A DNA stretch of 48,622 nt from JAHEME01 sp034435035 (GCA_034435035.1 DAOTXW010000010.1:1-48622), one strand, 5' to 3'. Shown: positions 7,855-16,302, numbered from the stretch's first letter. Program-made: numbers and translations. The notes: generated by a model not told the origin, from the sequence alone.

Positions 7855-9276
7855 TCAGGCCGCTGGCAGACGCGCCCGGAAGGTGCTGCCCGCTCCCGGC
7901 TGCGACTCCACGGTGAGTGTGCCGCCGTGCATCTCCACCAGCTGGCGCGCGATCGCCAGCCCCAGGCCGGAGCCGCCGCTCTGCCGGCTGCGCGATCTGT
8001 CCCCGCGCCAGAAGCGCTCAAAGACATAAGGGAGGTCGTCCGGCGCGATGCCGGGGCCAGAGTCCGAGACCTCCAGCAGCACGGCTGAGCCGTCGCGGCG
8101 CGCCCGCAGCATCACCTGCCCGCCCGCCGGGGTGTGGCGGAGGGCATTGTCCAGCAGGTTGCCGAGCACCTGCGCCAGCCGATCTTCGTCGGCGGACAGC
8201 GCCGGCAGCCCCGGCTCAACGGCCGCCCGCAGGCTGACACCCCGTTCCGTCGCCAGCCCTTCCCACCGCGAGACAGCGCCCTCCGCCAGCTCAGCCGGAT
8301 CGATCGGGCCGCGCACCAGCGTCAGCTGGCCCGCATCGGCCAGCGACAGGGTTCGCAGGTCCTCCACCAGCCGCGCCAGCCGCCGGACATCCCCGTGCAG
8401 ATCCCGGATCTCGTCGGGGGTGGGCTGCACCAGCCCGTCGGCGATGGCTTCCAGCGTGCCCTGCATAATGCTGATCGGATTGCGCAGCTCGTGGGCGATA
8501 TCGGCCACCATCTGCTGGCGCAGGCGCTGCTGATCGGCCAGGCGCTCGCTCATCCGGTTGAAGGCGGCCGCCACGTCGCCCAGTTCATCGCGGGATTCCA
8601 CCGGCACGCGGGCCTGCAGATCGCCCGCCGCCACCTGCTGGGCCGCCGCCTGAAGGTGGCGCAGCGGCCGCGTGATGCCCTGAAACAGCAGCGTCCCCAT
8701 CACCAGCGCCAGCAGCCCGGCGGCCAGGCCGGCCGTCAGCGCCGCCCGCCCGACGCTGAGCAGGAAGGCGCGGCGGGCCGGGGAACTGCCCTCCGGGCTG
8801 ACCACCAGCAGCGTGCCGACAGGCCGCCCACCGACCAGCACCGGCGTGCCCTGCCCCAGCAGGGCGGGCGGCAGCGCGTCGCCCAGACGCTCGCCGCCGG
8901 TATCGGCGACCACGATCCCCTGCGCGTCGGCCAGCAGCAGGTCAAAGCCCATCATATCCGGCGCGAAGCCCTGGCCCGCCATCATGCCGGGCCCCATCAG
9001 GCCGCCCGGCCCCCGCTGCTGCCGGCCCCCGCTGGCGAAGTCGTCGTCAGCCAGCGGGCCTTCCAGGATGGCCTGCGCGTCGCGCCAGCTGCCATTGCGG
9101 ATATACGAGTCGGCCAGCAGCGGCGCAAGCCGGCGCGTCCATGCCTGGCCGCTGCGGACGATCAGCAGGTCGTACTGCCGGGCGGTCGCCAGCGTGGTCC
9201 CCGCGATGACCATGCCCAGCGCCACCAGGATGACCACGGCAAAGGCGGCGATCAGCCGGTACCACAGGCTTCGCAT
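7855..9276 (-). CDS. Two-component sensor histidine kinase
   Basis: Membrane sensor kinase of 473 residues: TM1 at 8-30, periplasmic loop about 31-170, TM2 about 172-198, HAMP 200-252, dimerisation/H-box ADIAHELRNP with phospho-accepting His262, N-box LLDNALRHTP, G1 DSGPGIAPDD, and the FERFWRGDRSR and GGSGLGLAI boxes. It should phosphorylate the regulator encoded one base upstream. The periplasmic loop has a Gly/Met-rich stretch (90-110, six Met) before an FDLLLADAQGIVV segment resembling a PAS-like or CHASE-like core; Met clusters of this kind can bind Cu(I)/Ag(I), but no metal-resistance genes are adjacent. Signal unknown. Confidence 0.92.
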   Translation of the reverse strand: MRSLWYRLIAAFAVVILVALGMVIAGTTLATARQYDLLIVRSGQAWTRRLAPLLADSYIRNGSWRDAQAILEGPLADDDFASGGRQQRGPGGLMGPGMMAGQGFAPDMMGFDLLLADAQGIVVADTGGERLGDALPPALLGQGTPVLVGGRPVGTLLVVSPEGSSPARRAFLLSVGRAALTAGLAAGLLALVMGTLLFQGITRPLRHLQAAAQQVAAGDLQARVPVESRDELGDVAAAFNRMSERLADQQRLRQQMVADIAHELRNPISIMQGTLEAIADGLVQPTPDEIRDLHGDVRRLARLVEDLRTLSLADAGQLTLVRGPIDPAELAEGAVSRWEGLATERGVSLRAAVEPGLPALSADEDRLAQVLGNLLDNALRHTPAGGQVMLRARRDGSAVLLEVSDSGPGIAPDDLPYVFERFWRGDRSRSRQSGGSGLGLAIARQLVEMHGGTLTVESQPGAGSTFRARLPAA

Positions 9277-9277
9277 A

Positions 9278-9970
9278 TCAGCCTTCTTCCACCGGATCGA
9301 GCCGGTAGCCGACCCCGTGGACGGTGTGGATCAGGCGCGGATGCCCCGCCTCATTCTCGATCTTCCGCCGCAGGTTCTTGATGTGCTGGTCGATGCTGCG
9401 CTCGTAGCCTTCATAGGCCACGCCCTGCGAGGCTTCCAGCAGCTGCAGGCGGGTGAGCACGCGCCCGGCCTCGCGGGCCAGCGTCGTCAGGATATCGAAC
9501 TCCGAGACGGTCAGCGTCAGCTCATGCGAGCCAGCATACGCCCGGCGGCTGGCCAGATCGAGCGTCAGCGTGCCGGCGCGGATGATCTCGCCGGGGTTCT
9601 GCGGCCCCAGCGCCCGGCGCAGCACCGCCCGCACCCGAGCCACCACCTCGCGCGGGGAAAAGGGTTTGACGATGTAATCGTCCGCGCCCATCTCCAGCCC
9701 GATCAGCCGGTCGGCCTCCTCGGATCGGGCGGTCAGCATGATGACCGGCACATCGGACTCGCGCCGCAGCGTCCGGCACACGTCCAGCCCGTCCACGCCC
9801 GGCAGGTTGAGATCCAGGATGACCAGATCGGGGCGCTCATGGCGGAAGGCCGGCAGCGCCAGCGCCCCGTCATGCACCACCTCGACGGCGAAGCCCGCCT
9901 CCTCCAGGTAGAGGCGCACCAGCCGCGCGATCTTCTGCTCGTCTTCCACAATCAGCACGCGATGGGGCAT
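9278..9970 (-). CDS. OmpR/PhoB-family response regulator
   Basis: Receiver domain (1-120) with acidic pocket VEDE, phospho-acceptor Asp53 in ILDLNLPG, the MLTARSEEAD switch segment and Lys in VKPFSPRE. A C-terminal winged-helix DNA-binding domain (130-228) ends TVHGVGYRLDP, typical of the family. It lies one base upstream of the kinase gene in the same operon. A strong AGGAGG precedes the ATG. An 11-bp-spaced direct repeat 66-82 bp upstream is a candidate site for its own binding. Confidence 0.93.
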   Translation of the reverse strand: MPHRVLIVEDEQKIARLVRLYLEEAGFAVEVVHDGALALPAFRHERPDLVILDLNLPGVDGLDVCRTLRRESDVPVIMLTARSEEADRLIGLEMGADDYIVKPFSPREVVARVRAVLRRALGPQNPGEIIRAGTLTLDLASRRAYAGSHELTLTVSEFDILTTLAREAGRVLTRLQLLEASQGVAYEGYERSIDQHIKNLRRKIENEAGHPRLIHTVHGVGYRLDPVEEG

Positions 9971-10035
9971 TGCCGCCTCCTGCGCCGAGGATTCACCCTG
10001 TAGTTTACCGGATCGGCGCGGCGGCGGGGCGGATC

Positions 10036-10052
10036 CTCACAGAACACTCACA
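10036..10052 (-). promoter_or_regulatory. Direct repeat: candidate OmpR/PhoB-type operator
   Basis: CTCACA-GAACA-CTCACA on the plus strand (TGTGAG twice on the minus strand), repeat centres 11 bp apart. This is the one-helical-turn tandem spacing that OmpR/PhoB-family dimers bind. It lies just upstream of the regulator gene at 9278-9970. Confidence 0.45.
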
Positions 10053-10071
10053 ATCCGGCTAAACGCCGCGG

Positions 10072-10090
10072 GGGGGCGTTGTGCGCCCCC
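10072..10090 (-). terminator. GC-rich hairpin after the ABC operon
   Basis: GGGGGCG (10072-10078), loop TTGTG, CGCCCCC (10084-10090): a perfect 7-bp stem 28 bases past the DUF4340 gene stop. No strong T-run follows, so it may be Rho-aided or an RNA 3'-end stabiliser. Confidence 0.45.
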
Positions 10091-10117
10091 GCCGGTCATT
10101 CTGCTGTCAGCCGCCGC

Positions 10118-10753
10118 TCAGCCGCTCGATTCCTCCGCGGTGGGCGTGGCATTCGGGTCGGGCGTGGGCTGGAGGAAGGGAGGCGTCTCCAGCCAGCCCA
10201 GCACCGGATCGAGGTTGTAGACGGGGATCAGGTACACATCGGGCGAATCCGGGATGCGGACATAGTAAGCCGCGCCGCCGGGGTTGGCCGCGCCGATATC
10301 CAGCGTGTAGGAGCGGCCCGCCGTCGTGGTGAACTCGATGCGGTAGGCCGCTTCCTCAAGCCCGTAGGTCCCCAGCGACTCGATCTCGGTCAGCACGCGG
10401 CTGGGCGTCAGCGTCGGCAGGGAGAAAACCGCCTGCATGATGCGGTCGCCATCCACGCCCAGGCCCGTATCGCTGCCTTCGGGCGCCCCGTCAATCGACC
10501 AGGTTAAGGTTTCGGGGTCGAGCAGCGCGGTGATGGCCACGCCGGACTCGTTATCGACCACCCGCACCCGTGTCACCGACTCGTCAAAGCCGGCTTCCGG
10601 GAACAGCTGGCCGGGCGCTTCATCGGTGGTCTCGGCGCCCTCGCCGCCGTCCACCTCCTCATCCCGGTTGAGCGCCAGGATCACCACCAGCACCAGCGCC
10701 ACCGCGATCAGACCGATGATCAGAGTGGCGGTCAGGCGTTGATTCCGGTTCAT
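10118..10753 (-). CDS. DUF4340-type membrane-anchored protein of the GldG ABC operon
   Basis: A 211-residue protein with one N-terminal membrane anchor (about 9-27), then an acidic linker and an extracytoplasmic beta-rich domain. The domain has the DUF4340 style: FDESVTRVRVVDNESG, WSIDGAPEGSD and RIEFTTTAGRSYTLDIGAANPGGAAYYVRIPD. DUF4340 proteins commonly follow GldG-type genes and their role is unknown; here it sits 15 bp after one, with AGGAGG before the ATG. It ends in a Pro/Thr/Ser-rich tail. It is the last gene of the four-gene operon. Confidence 0.8.
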   Translation of the reverse strand: MNRNQRLTATLIIGLIAVALVLVVILALNRDEEVDGGEGAETTDEAPGQLFPEAGFDESVTRVRVVDNESGVAITALLDPETLTWSIDGAPEGSDTGLGVDGDRIMQAVFSLPTLTPSRVLTEIESLGTYGLEEAAYRIEFTTTAGRSYTLDIGAANPGGAAYYVRIPDSPDVYLIPVYNLDPVLGWLETPPFLQPTPDPNATPTAEESSG

Positions 10754-10768
10754 GCCTGCGCCTCCTGC

Positions 10769-13288
10769 CTAGCGCCGGCGCCGGCGGATGAACCACACCG
10801 CCGCGCCCAGCACCATCATCGCCAGCGGGATCAGGCAGGTCGCCGCGATCTGCACCACGACTACCCCGGCGGTGGACAGCGGATTGTCCCAGGTGGCCAT
10901 GCCGAGATCGCTCGGCGGCAGCTCAAAGCTGGTCTCCGTGCCCGCCAGCCAGTTCACCGCATTGGTGAGCAGCTGCCCGTTGCCGTAGGTCTGCCGCTGC
11001 ACCGAGTCGTTAGCCGCGAAATCCGCATCGCCGATGACCACCACCCGCCCGCCGGTGACGGTGTTCTCGGCGCTCGCGGCGAGGGTGACCGGGCCGGGCA
11101 CATCGGCCTCATCGAAGCTGACCGTGCCCGTCCCGAACGGATCGGTGGTTTCCGCCCAGGACGCGCCGGGCTCGGCGGCGGTGAACATCAGCCCCTTGAC
11201 CTCGACGCCCTCCGGCGCCGCGCCGACCTGGACGCTGCGGGCCAGGATGAAGAACGTGCGCGTCTGCGACTGCCACAGCGGCCGCGTGACCTCGGAGTCG
11301 GCGTTGTAGCTGTAGATCACGGGCGTGACCGCGTCGAACTCGGCCTGGGTGGTCTGATCGACCACCAGGTCATCCCCCACCGTAATACCCCATTCCTGCT
11401 GGAGGTAGGTCAGCAGCGGATCGCCGGTGGCATGGCCGGTCAGGCGCAGGCGGGTATCCCCATCGGCGATGTTCCACAGGCGCACGTCGCCGTCGCGGCT
11501 GCCGGTGAGGAACTCCTCGCCGTCCGGGCTGACCGCCAGATCCCAGATCACGTCGGTATGCCCCTCCAGCACGATGTCATCGTCGGTTGAGGACGCATCA
11601 GGCTGGCGGATATGCACCGTGCCATCGCCGACGCCCAGGAAGATGCGCCCGTCGGCGGCGATGTCGATGGCGGTGATGCCCGCCGCCGGGTACAGGGTCT
11701 CCGCGCTGCCCTCCCCGGTAGCCGTGTCCAGCGTGCCCAGGGTGCCATCGACGGCCACGCTGTGCACCGCTGAGCCGTCCGGGGTGAAGGCCAGGCTGAA
11801 CACGATGTTGGTGTGCAGCGTGCGGTTGGCGACCTCCTCACCGGTCGCGGCGTCCCACAGGAACACGATCCCATCGGTAGCGCCCTGAGGCTGCCCGCCG
11901 CCCGCTGCCAGCAGCGACCCATCCGGCGAGAACTGGACGGTGAACAGCGGGACGACGGTGGCCAGCGGAGAATAGGGCATCGCCGCAAAGGTTTCGGCAT
12001 CCCACACGTTGACCACCTGATCCTGCCCGGCGCTGGCGATCAGCGCCCCATCGGGCGAGTAGTCCACGCGCTGCACAAAGTCGGTCTGGCCCTCCAGGAT
12101 GGCGATCGGTTCGCCGCTGTCAGCGTCCCAGACGCGCACCGTGCCATCGCGCCCGGCGGTCACCAGCCGGCCCCCATCCGGGGAGAAGGCCAGGTCCACC
12201 ACGTCGCTGGTATGGCCGCGCAGGATCAGCTCCTCGTCGCCGTCGGCGACGTTCCAGAGGCGGGCCGTGCCGTCGGCGCCGGCAGTGGCCATCAGGCTCC
12301 CGTCCGGGCTGAACTCGACACCCAGCACCCCGTTGCCCAGCGTGCCGCCTGCGGTGCCCGGATCAGCCAGCAGCAGCACCGAGCCGCCCGCCGCCAGGTA
12401 GTCAGACAGCGCGGCCACTTCCTGCCCCGCGAACTGCGCCGTGGGTCCGGGGATGATCACCACGCTGGCATCCTCCGGCACGCTGCCGGCTTCCAGCAGG
12501 TTCAGCTCCTCGACCGTGTAGTTGCCGCGTTCCAGCAGGCTGACGGCCTGCGAATATCCGGTCTGGGCGAAGTCGTCAAAGCCGCGCTCGCCGTGGCCGG
12601 TGATCAGGTAGGCTTTCTGCGGCTCGCCAAGCAGGACGCGCGCCAGCGCCCCGGTGAGCTGGCTTTCATCGGCGAAGGTAGCCTGCGCCGTGCGGTCGCC
12701 CTGCTCAAAGACCAGCACCCCCGGCTCGCCGCTCAGCCGGGCCGCCTCGCCGGGGTCGCGGTCGGGATCGACGAAGCTGTAGTCGAGCAGGCCGTTGCTG
12801 TGGCGCTTGTACTGCTGCAGCCACAGCTCGGCTTCCTCACGGGAGTCGCGGTCGTTCTCGCTGTAGAATCCGGTGACGGTGACCGGCTCCTCCAGCGACG
12901 CCAGCACATCCAGTGTGGCCTCGGAGAGCTGGTACTTCTGGCCCTCGGTGAGGTCCCAGGGGGTGATCTTGCCGTCCTGCACCAGCCGGTACAGGATGTA
13001 GTAGGCGGCGACGATCATCGCCAGGAAGAAGATCGTCATCAGGGCGGTGATCACCGCCTGCTGCCCGGTGCGCCCGGTGATGGCGCGGGCCAGCGAATCG
13101 GGGTCGAGCAGCACAAAGGCGGCGATGCCCAGCACCGCCACCGCCAGCGCGACATAGCTGACCGTGCCAAACTCCATCTGCATGGCCAGCAGCGCAACGA
13201 TCATCACGATCAGGGCGATCACACCGACGCCCAGCGCGATCCAGCGCGCCAGGCCGCGGTCGATGCTCAATTCATTTCGGGTGCTCAC
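10769..13288 (-). CDS. GldG-type ABC auxiliary protein with an inserted seven-blade WD40 propeller
   Basis: An 839-residue membrane protein. Three N-terminal membrane segments (about 14-100) precede a GldG/ABC_transp_aux extracytoplasmic domain with QKYQLSEATLDVLASLEEPVTVTGFYSE and AYLITGHGERGFDD...YSQAVSLLERGNY, reaching GGSVLLLADPGT at about 312. The chain then switches to seven WD40 repeats (about 313-620; SPDG turns and WD/WN ends, e.g. VRVWDADSG, VRLWNIADG). It returns to the GldG domain at GDPLLTYLQQEWGITVGDDLVVD. A C-terminal membrane segment ends in RRRRR. The GTG at 13288 overlaps the permease stop as GTGA, with GAGGAGG upstream. An ordinary GldG lacks the propeller; blades 5 and 6 are degenerate. 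Role inferred: substrate-side partner of the ABC transporter. Confidence 0.9.
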   Translation of the reverse strand: MSTRNELSIDRGLARWIALGVGVIALIVMIVALLAMQMEFGTVSYVALAVAVLGIAAFVLLDPDSLARAITGRTGQQAVITALMTIFFLAMIVAAYYILYRLVQDGKITPWDLTEGQKYQLSEATLDVLASLEEPVTVTGFYSENDRDSREEAELWLQQYKRHSNGLLDYSFVDPDRDPGEAARLSGEPGVLVFEQGDRTAQATFADESQLTGALARVLLGEPQKAYLITGHGERGFDDFAQTGYSQAVSLLERGNYTVEELNLLEAGSVPEDASVVIIPGPTAQFAGQEVAALSDYLAAGGSVLLLADPGTAGGTLGNGVLGVEFSPDGSLMATAGADGTARLWNVADGDEELILRGHTSDVVDLAFSPDGGRLVTAGRDGTVRVWDADSGEPIAILEGQTDFVQRVDYSPDGALIASAGQDQVVNVWDAETFAAMPYSPLATVVPLFTVQFSPDGSLLAAGGGQPQGATDGIVFLWDAATGEEVANRTLHTNIVFSLAFTPDGSAVHSVAVDGTLGTLDTATGEGSAETLYPAAGITAIDIAADGRIFLGVGDGTVHIRQPDASSTDDDIVLEGHTDVIWDLAVSPDGEEFLTGSRDGDVRLWNIADGDTRLRLTGHATGDPLLTYLQQEWGITVGDDLVVDQTTQAEFDAVTPVIYSYNADSEVTRPLWQSQTRTFFILARSVQVGAAPEGVEVKGLMFTAAEPGASWAETTDPFGTGTVSFDEADVPGPVTLAASAENTVTGGRVVVIGDADFAANDSVQRQTYGNGQLLTNAVNWLAGTETSFELPPSDLGMATWDNPLSTAGVVVVQIAATCLIPLAMMVLGAAVWFIRRRRR

Positions 13289-14058
13289 GCGCGCCACCTC
13301 CTCATGCTGAGTACCTGTGTGGCGAGGAACAGGGAAATGGCCATCAGGCCGACAAAATAGGCGATGTCCACCGGGTCGATCAGCCCGCGGCTGAGCAGTG
13401 TGCGCTGGTAGTGCGCGCTCAGGGTCAGCTCGCTGAGGATCTCGCCGACCGTCGGCTGGGTGATCAGGCTGGCCGCGCCATCCGCCAGAAACAGCGCCAG
13501 GGCGATGGCCTCGCCGATCATGAACGCCACCAGCTGGTACTGGGTCAGGGCCGAGGCCAGCACCCCGATCGCCAGCACGGCGCCCGCCCAGAGCCAGTAG
13601 CCCAGGTAGCCGGTGATCATCATCCCCTGGTCGGGCGAGCCGCGCCAGGCCAGCAGCAGCGGGTACAGCAGCGTGATCAGGATGAACACCGTGAACACGC
13701 CCCATACGCCAAGCCACTTGCCGACGATGATCTCCCAGTCCCGCACCGGGGAGGTCAGCAGCAGCTCATGGGTGCCGCTGCGGATCTCATCGGAGACCAG
13801 ACGCATGGTCAGCGCCGGCGCCATGAACATGATCAGGAAGGCCATCGGGGCCAGTGTGTAGATCATGCTGGGCTCGGGGCCGCCCCCGAAGCCGAAGCCG
13901 CCGGAGTTGAACGCGCCCAGCGAGCGCGAGAAGAAGAACCCGCTCAGAAACAGCCAGGCCGCGCCCACCAGATAGGCGATGGGCGAGATCCAGTACAGGC
14001 CAAACTCATGCTTGAAGATCGTCCACAGGGTGTGGAGCGAACGGCCGACGCCTTCCAT
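13285..14058 (-). CDS. ABC-2-type permease (GldF-like)
   Basis: Six-helix integral membrane permease of 257 residues. It has the family signature around the first loop: FKHEFGLYWISPIAYLVGAAWLFLSGFFF, then SDEIRSGTHELLLTSPVRDWEIIVGKWLG, as in ABC-2 and gliding-motility GldF permeases. It should pair with the ATPase encoded 3 bp upstream. The GAGGAGGAGG ribosome site lies inside the end of the ATPase gene, and the 3' end overlaps the GldG gene by 4 bp, indicating translational coupling. Substrate unknown; family members serve gliding machinery or polysaccharide/peptide export. Confidence 0.9.
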   Translation of the reverse strand: MEGVGRSLHTLWTIFKHEFGLYWISPIAYLVGAAWLFLSGFFFSRSLGAFNSGGFGFGGGPEPSMIYTLAPMAFLIMFMAPALTMRLVSDEIRSGTHELLLTSPVRDWEIIVGKWLGVWGVFTVFILITLLYPLLLAWRGSPDQGMMITGYLGYWLWAGAVLAIGVLASALTQYQLVAFMIGEAIALALFLADGAASLITQPTVGEILSELTLSAHYQRTLLSRGLIDPVDIAYFVGLMAISLFLATQVLSMRRWRA

Positions 14059-14061
14059 GGA

Positions 14062-15024
14062 CTAGCCCTCCTCCTCTGTGTCTTCGAAGTCCTCTGCCGG
14101 GGTATCGTCTGCCACCAGCTGCATGTAGATATCCTCCATCGACATGCCCAGCGGCTGCATCTCGAACAGATCCCAGCCCTGCCCCACGATGGTCGCGGCC
14201 ACCACCGGGCGCACGTCGGTATCGCGGACGCTGGTCACTTCCACGCCGCCGCGCTCCGTGGGATGCGCCTCGATGACGCCCTTGATGCCGCGGATCGCCG
14301 CCACCACCTTCTCAGAGTCGGCGTTGCCGACCCGCACCGCGAAGCGCGTCGATCCCTGCAGGCGGGCCGCCAGCGTCTCCGGGTCGTCTTCGGCCAGGAT
14401 GCGCCCCTTGTTGATCACCAGGATGCGCGAGCACAGCTGGCTGACTTCGGACAGGATATGCGTGCTCAGCAGCACCGTGCGGTCATGCCCGACCTCGCGG
14501 ATCAGCTCGCGGACCTCACGCACCTGGCGCGGGTCGAGGCCGATGGTCGGCTCGTCCAGGATCAGCACCTGCGGGCGATGCACCAGCGCCTGCGCCAGGC
14601 CAACGCGCTGCCGCATGCCTTTGGACAGGCTGTCGATCATGCTGTTGGCGCGATCCAGCATCCCCACCTTGTCCAGCACTTCATCGACGCGCTCGTCGCG
14701 CTCATTGCCGCGCATCCCGTGCAGCGCAGCCATGTAGTCCACGTACTGCCAGACGGTCATCTCCTTGTACAGGGGCACGGTTTCCGGCAGGTACCCGATG
14801 CGCCGCCGCACCTCCAGCGATTCCTCGTACACGTCGAAGCCAGCGATGGCCGCGCGGCCATCGCTGGGCGGCATGTAGCCGGTGAGGATGCGCATGGTGG
14901 TGGTTTTGCCGGCGCCGTTGGGCCCCAGGAAACCTACGATCTCCCCTGCATCGGCATGAAACGAAAGGCTGTCAATGGCTTTGTAGCTACCGTAGAACTT
15001 GGTTAGCCCCTCAACCTGGATCAT
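14062..15024 (-). CDS. ABC transporter ATPase (GldA-like)
   Basis: A 320-residue nucleotide-binding protein: Walker A FLGPNGAGKTTTMRIL, Q-loop GYLPETVPLY, signature LSKGMRQRVGLAQAL, Walker B VLILDEPTIGLDP and switch HILSE, followed by an ABC-2-type C-terminal domain (MEDIYMQLV near the end). It would energise the adjacent permease. The ATG at 15024 follows GGAGGCAAGCAGAAGG; the frame open to 15075 adds residues without family similarity. First gene of the operon, downstream of a near-consensus promoter and a leader hairpin. Confidence 0.93.
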   Translation of the reverse strand: MIQVEGLTKFYGSYKAIDSLSFHADAGEIVGFLGPNGAGKTTTMRILTGYMPPSDGRAAIAGFDVYEESLEVRRRIGYLPETVPLYKEMTVWQYVDYMAALHGMRGNERDERVDEVLDKVGMLDRANSMIDSLSKGMRQRVGLAQALVHRPQVLILDEPTIGLDPRQVREVRELIREVGHDRTVLLSTHILSEVSQLCSRILVINKGRILAEDDPETLAARLQGSTRFAVRVGNADSEKVVAAIRGIKGVIEAHPTERGGVEVTSVRDTDVRPVVAATIVGQGWDLFEMQPLGMSMEDIYMQLVADDTPAEDFEDTEEEG

Positions 15025-15080
15025 CCTTCTGCTTGCCTCCGCGTCGTGGGTGGCGGGCCTGTCAAATGCCCGCATGGTGA

Positions 15081-15113
15081 AAGTGGCTGGCCCGGACCGC
15101 TAACCAGCCACTT
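15081..15113 (-). promoter_or_regulatory. 10-bp inverted repeat in the leader of the ABC operon
   Basis: AAGTGGCTGG (15081-15090) and CCAGCCACTT (15104-15113) pair perfectly around a 13-nt loop. The element lies between the predicted start site (about 15135) and the ATG at 15024, so it is transcribed; it could be an operator or a leader hairpin. Confidence 0.5.
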
Positions 15114-15141
15114 CCAGAGTCTGCTCATGATGGCGGAGGGG

Positions 15142-15170
15142 AATATACATCCCGGTACAGGGAGTGTCAA
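15142..15170 (-). promoter_or_regulatory. Near-consensus sigma-70 promoter of the ABC/GldG operon
   Basis: Minus strand: TTGACA (15165-15170), 17-bp spacer, TATATT (15142-15147). Expected +1 is near 15135, giving about a 110-nt leader. One of the strongest promoters in the window. Confidence 0.8.
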
Positions 15171-15188
15171 GGCATCGTCTGCCCGGTT

Positions 15189-15215
15189 GCCCTGCGCCAA
15201 ATGGCGCACCGGGGC
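15189..15215 (-). terminator. Hairpin downstream of homoserine dehydrogenase
   Basis: TGCGCC-AAAT-GGCGCA (15193-15208) is a perfect 6-bp stem with a tetraloop, extendable by GCCC/GGGC with a 3-nt bulge, starting just past the hom stop. No T-run follows, so intrinsic termination would be weak. Confidence 0.4.
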
Positions 15216-15222
15216 AGCGCGG

Positions 15223-16302
15223 TCACTGCGGATGCAGGTCGCGCAGGGGGGAAGCCGGGGCTGTCTGGTGCCGGCCGCGGGCGAGGTTGATCATATCGGC
15301 CAGCATGCCGTAGGCGGTCGTGACCGGGCCGGGATCGTGCTCGATCACCGTCAGGCGCGGCAGCACGTCGGTCTCGTAAGTCACGAGGCTGGTCGTGCCG
15401 GCGACCCCGGCCAGCGGATCGGCGGCGGGCAGGCGCTGAGGGAAGACCCGCGCCGAAACCGCGCCCGGCGATCCGCGGACGGCCTCGCACAGCAGCCGGA
15501 TGCGCTCGCCGGCGGCGGCGGCGGCCTGCACGTCCGCCAGCGTGATCCCGCGGATGCCGGTGCGATCCACCTCCGCAGGGCGCAGGTCGGCGCCCATCAG
15601 CACGTTGGCCAGGATCACCGTCTTGATCGCAGCGTCCCAGCCATCGATGTCCAGCGCAGGGTCTGTCTCGGCGATGCCGATGTCCTGCGCGGCCCGCACA
15701 GCCCGGTCAAAAGACAGCCCTTCCGTCTCCATGCGAGTGAGGATGTAGTTGGTGGTGCTGTTGAAGATGCCGCTGATGCGGTGGATGCCGGCCGCCGGCA
15801 GCCCCTCACGGCCAATGCCGATCACCGGCGCCCCGTCCATCACGGTGCTCTCAAAGAAGAAGCCAGCCTGATGACGGGCCGCCAGAGCGGTCAGATCGCG
15901 GTAGCCGAAGGCCACCGGCCCCTTGTTGGCGGTCACCACATGGATGCCGCGCTCCAGCAGGCCGGCGTCATAGTCCAGCGCAGGCTGGCCATCAACGGGG
16001 CTGGTGGGGAGGCTCTCAAAGACCAGGCGGGCGGGCAGACGCGCCAGGAAGGCCGGGGTATCCGGGATGGCACCGCCCGCATTCAGGCCGTTGATACTCA
16101 AACCGTGGCGGACGGCGTCCAACGCGGTGCGCAGATCGATGCCCAGCCGGTCGATCGCATAGCCGTGGCGGCCGGTCCCGATGCCCACTACGCGCACCTG
16201 CAGGCCAAACTCCGCGGCCAGCGCATCGGCCCGCGCCAGCAGCAGCTCGGCCAGAGCGCGGCCCACGTTGCCGAATCCCAGCAGAGCGACGTCGATCAGC
16301 AC
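15223..16302 (-). CDS. hom: Homoserine dehydrogenase (short form, no ACT domain)
   Basis: NAD(P)-dependent reduction of aspartate semialdehyde to homoserine, for threonine and methionine synthesis. The 359 residues have Rossmann GFGNVGR at 9-15, TANKGP, the FNSTTNYILT loop and the catalytic block ETDPALDIDGWDAAIKTVILAN containing the conserved Asp and Lys. The protein stops after the catalytic domain, so there is no C-terminal ACT domain and no threonine feedback through it. The start is GTG at 16302, set by the Rossmann strand; no clear ribosome site is seen. It follows the GAF gene by 38 bp and probably shares its promoter. No other threonine-pathway gene is present. Confidence 0.92.
   Translation of the reverse strand: MLIDVALLGFGNVGRALAELLLARADALAAEFGLQVRVVGIGTGRHGYAIDRLGIDLRTALDAVRHGLSINGLNAGGAIPDTPAFLARLPARLVFESLPTSPVDGQPALDYDAGLLERGIHVVTANKGPVAFGYRDLTALAARHQAGFFFESTVMDGAPVIGIGREGLPAAGIHRISGIFNSTTNYILTRMETEGLSFDRAVRAAQDIGIAETDPALDIDGWDAAIKTVILANVLMGADLRPAEVDRTGIRGITLADVQAAAAAGERIRLLCEAVRGSPGAVSARVFPQRLPAADPLAGVAGTTSLVTYETDVLPRLTVIEHDPGPVTTAYGMLADMINLARGRHQTAPASPLRDLHPQ

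Noticed and set aside
10769..13288. WD40 insert as an assembly chimera
   Set aside because: The frame is kept across both joins, base composition matches, the joins fall at loop positions of the GldG domain, and the repeats make exactly seven blades. Reads should still be checked.
11813..13360. 515-codon plus-strand open frame opposite the GldG-WD40 gene
   Set aside because: Shadow frame; composition is His/Gln/Arg-rich and it crosses two real genes.
15021..15209. 62-codon minus-strand frame in the ABC operon leader
   Set aside because: It runs through the promoter and leader hairpin and shows no protein-like pattern.
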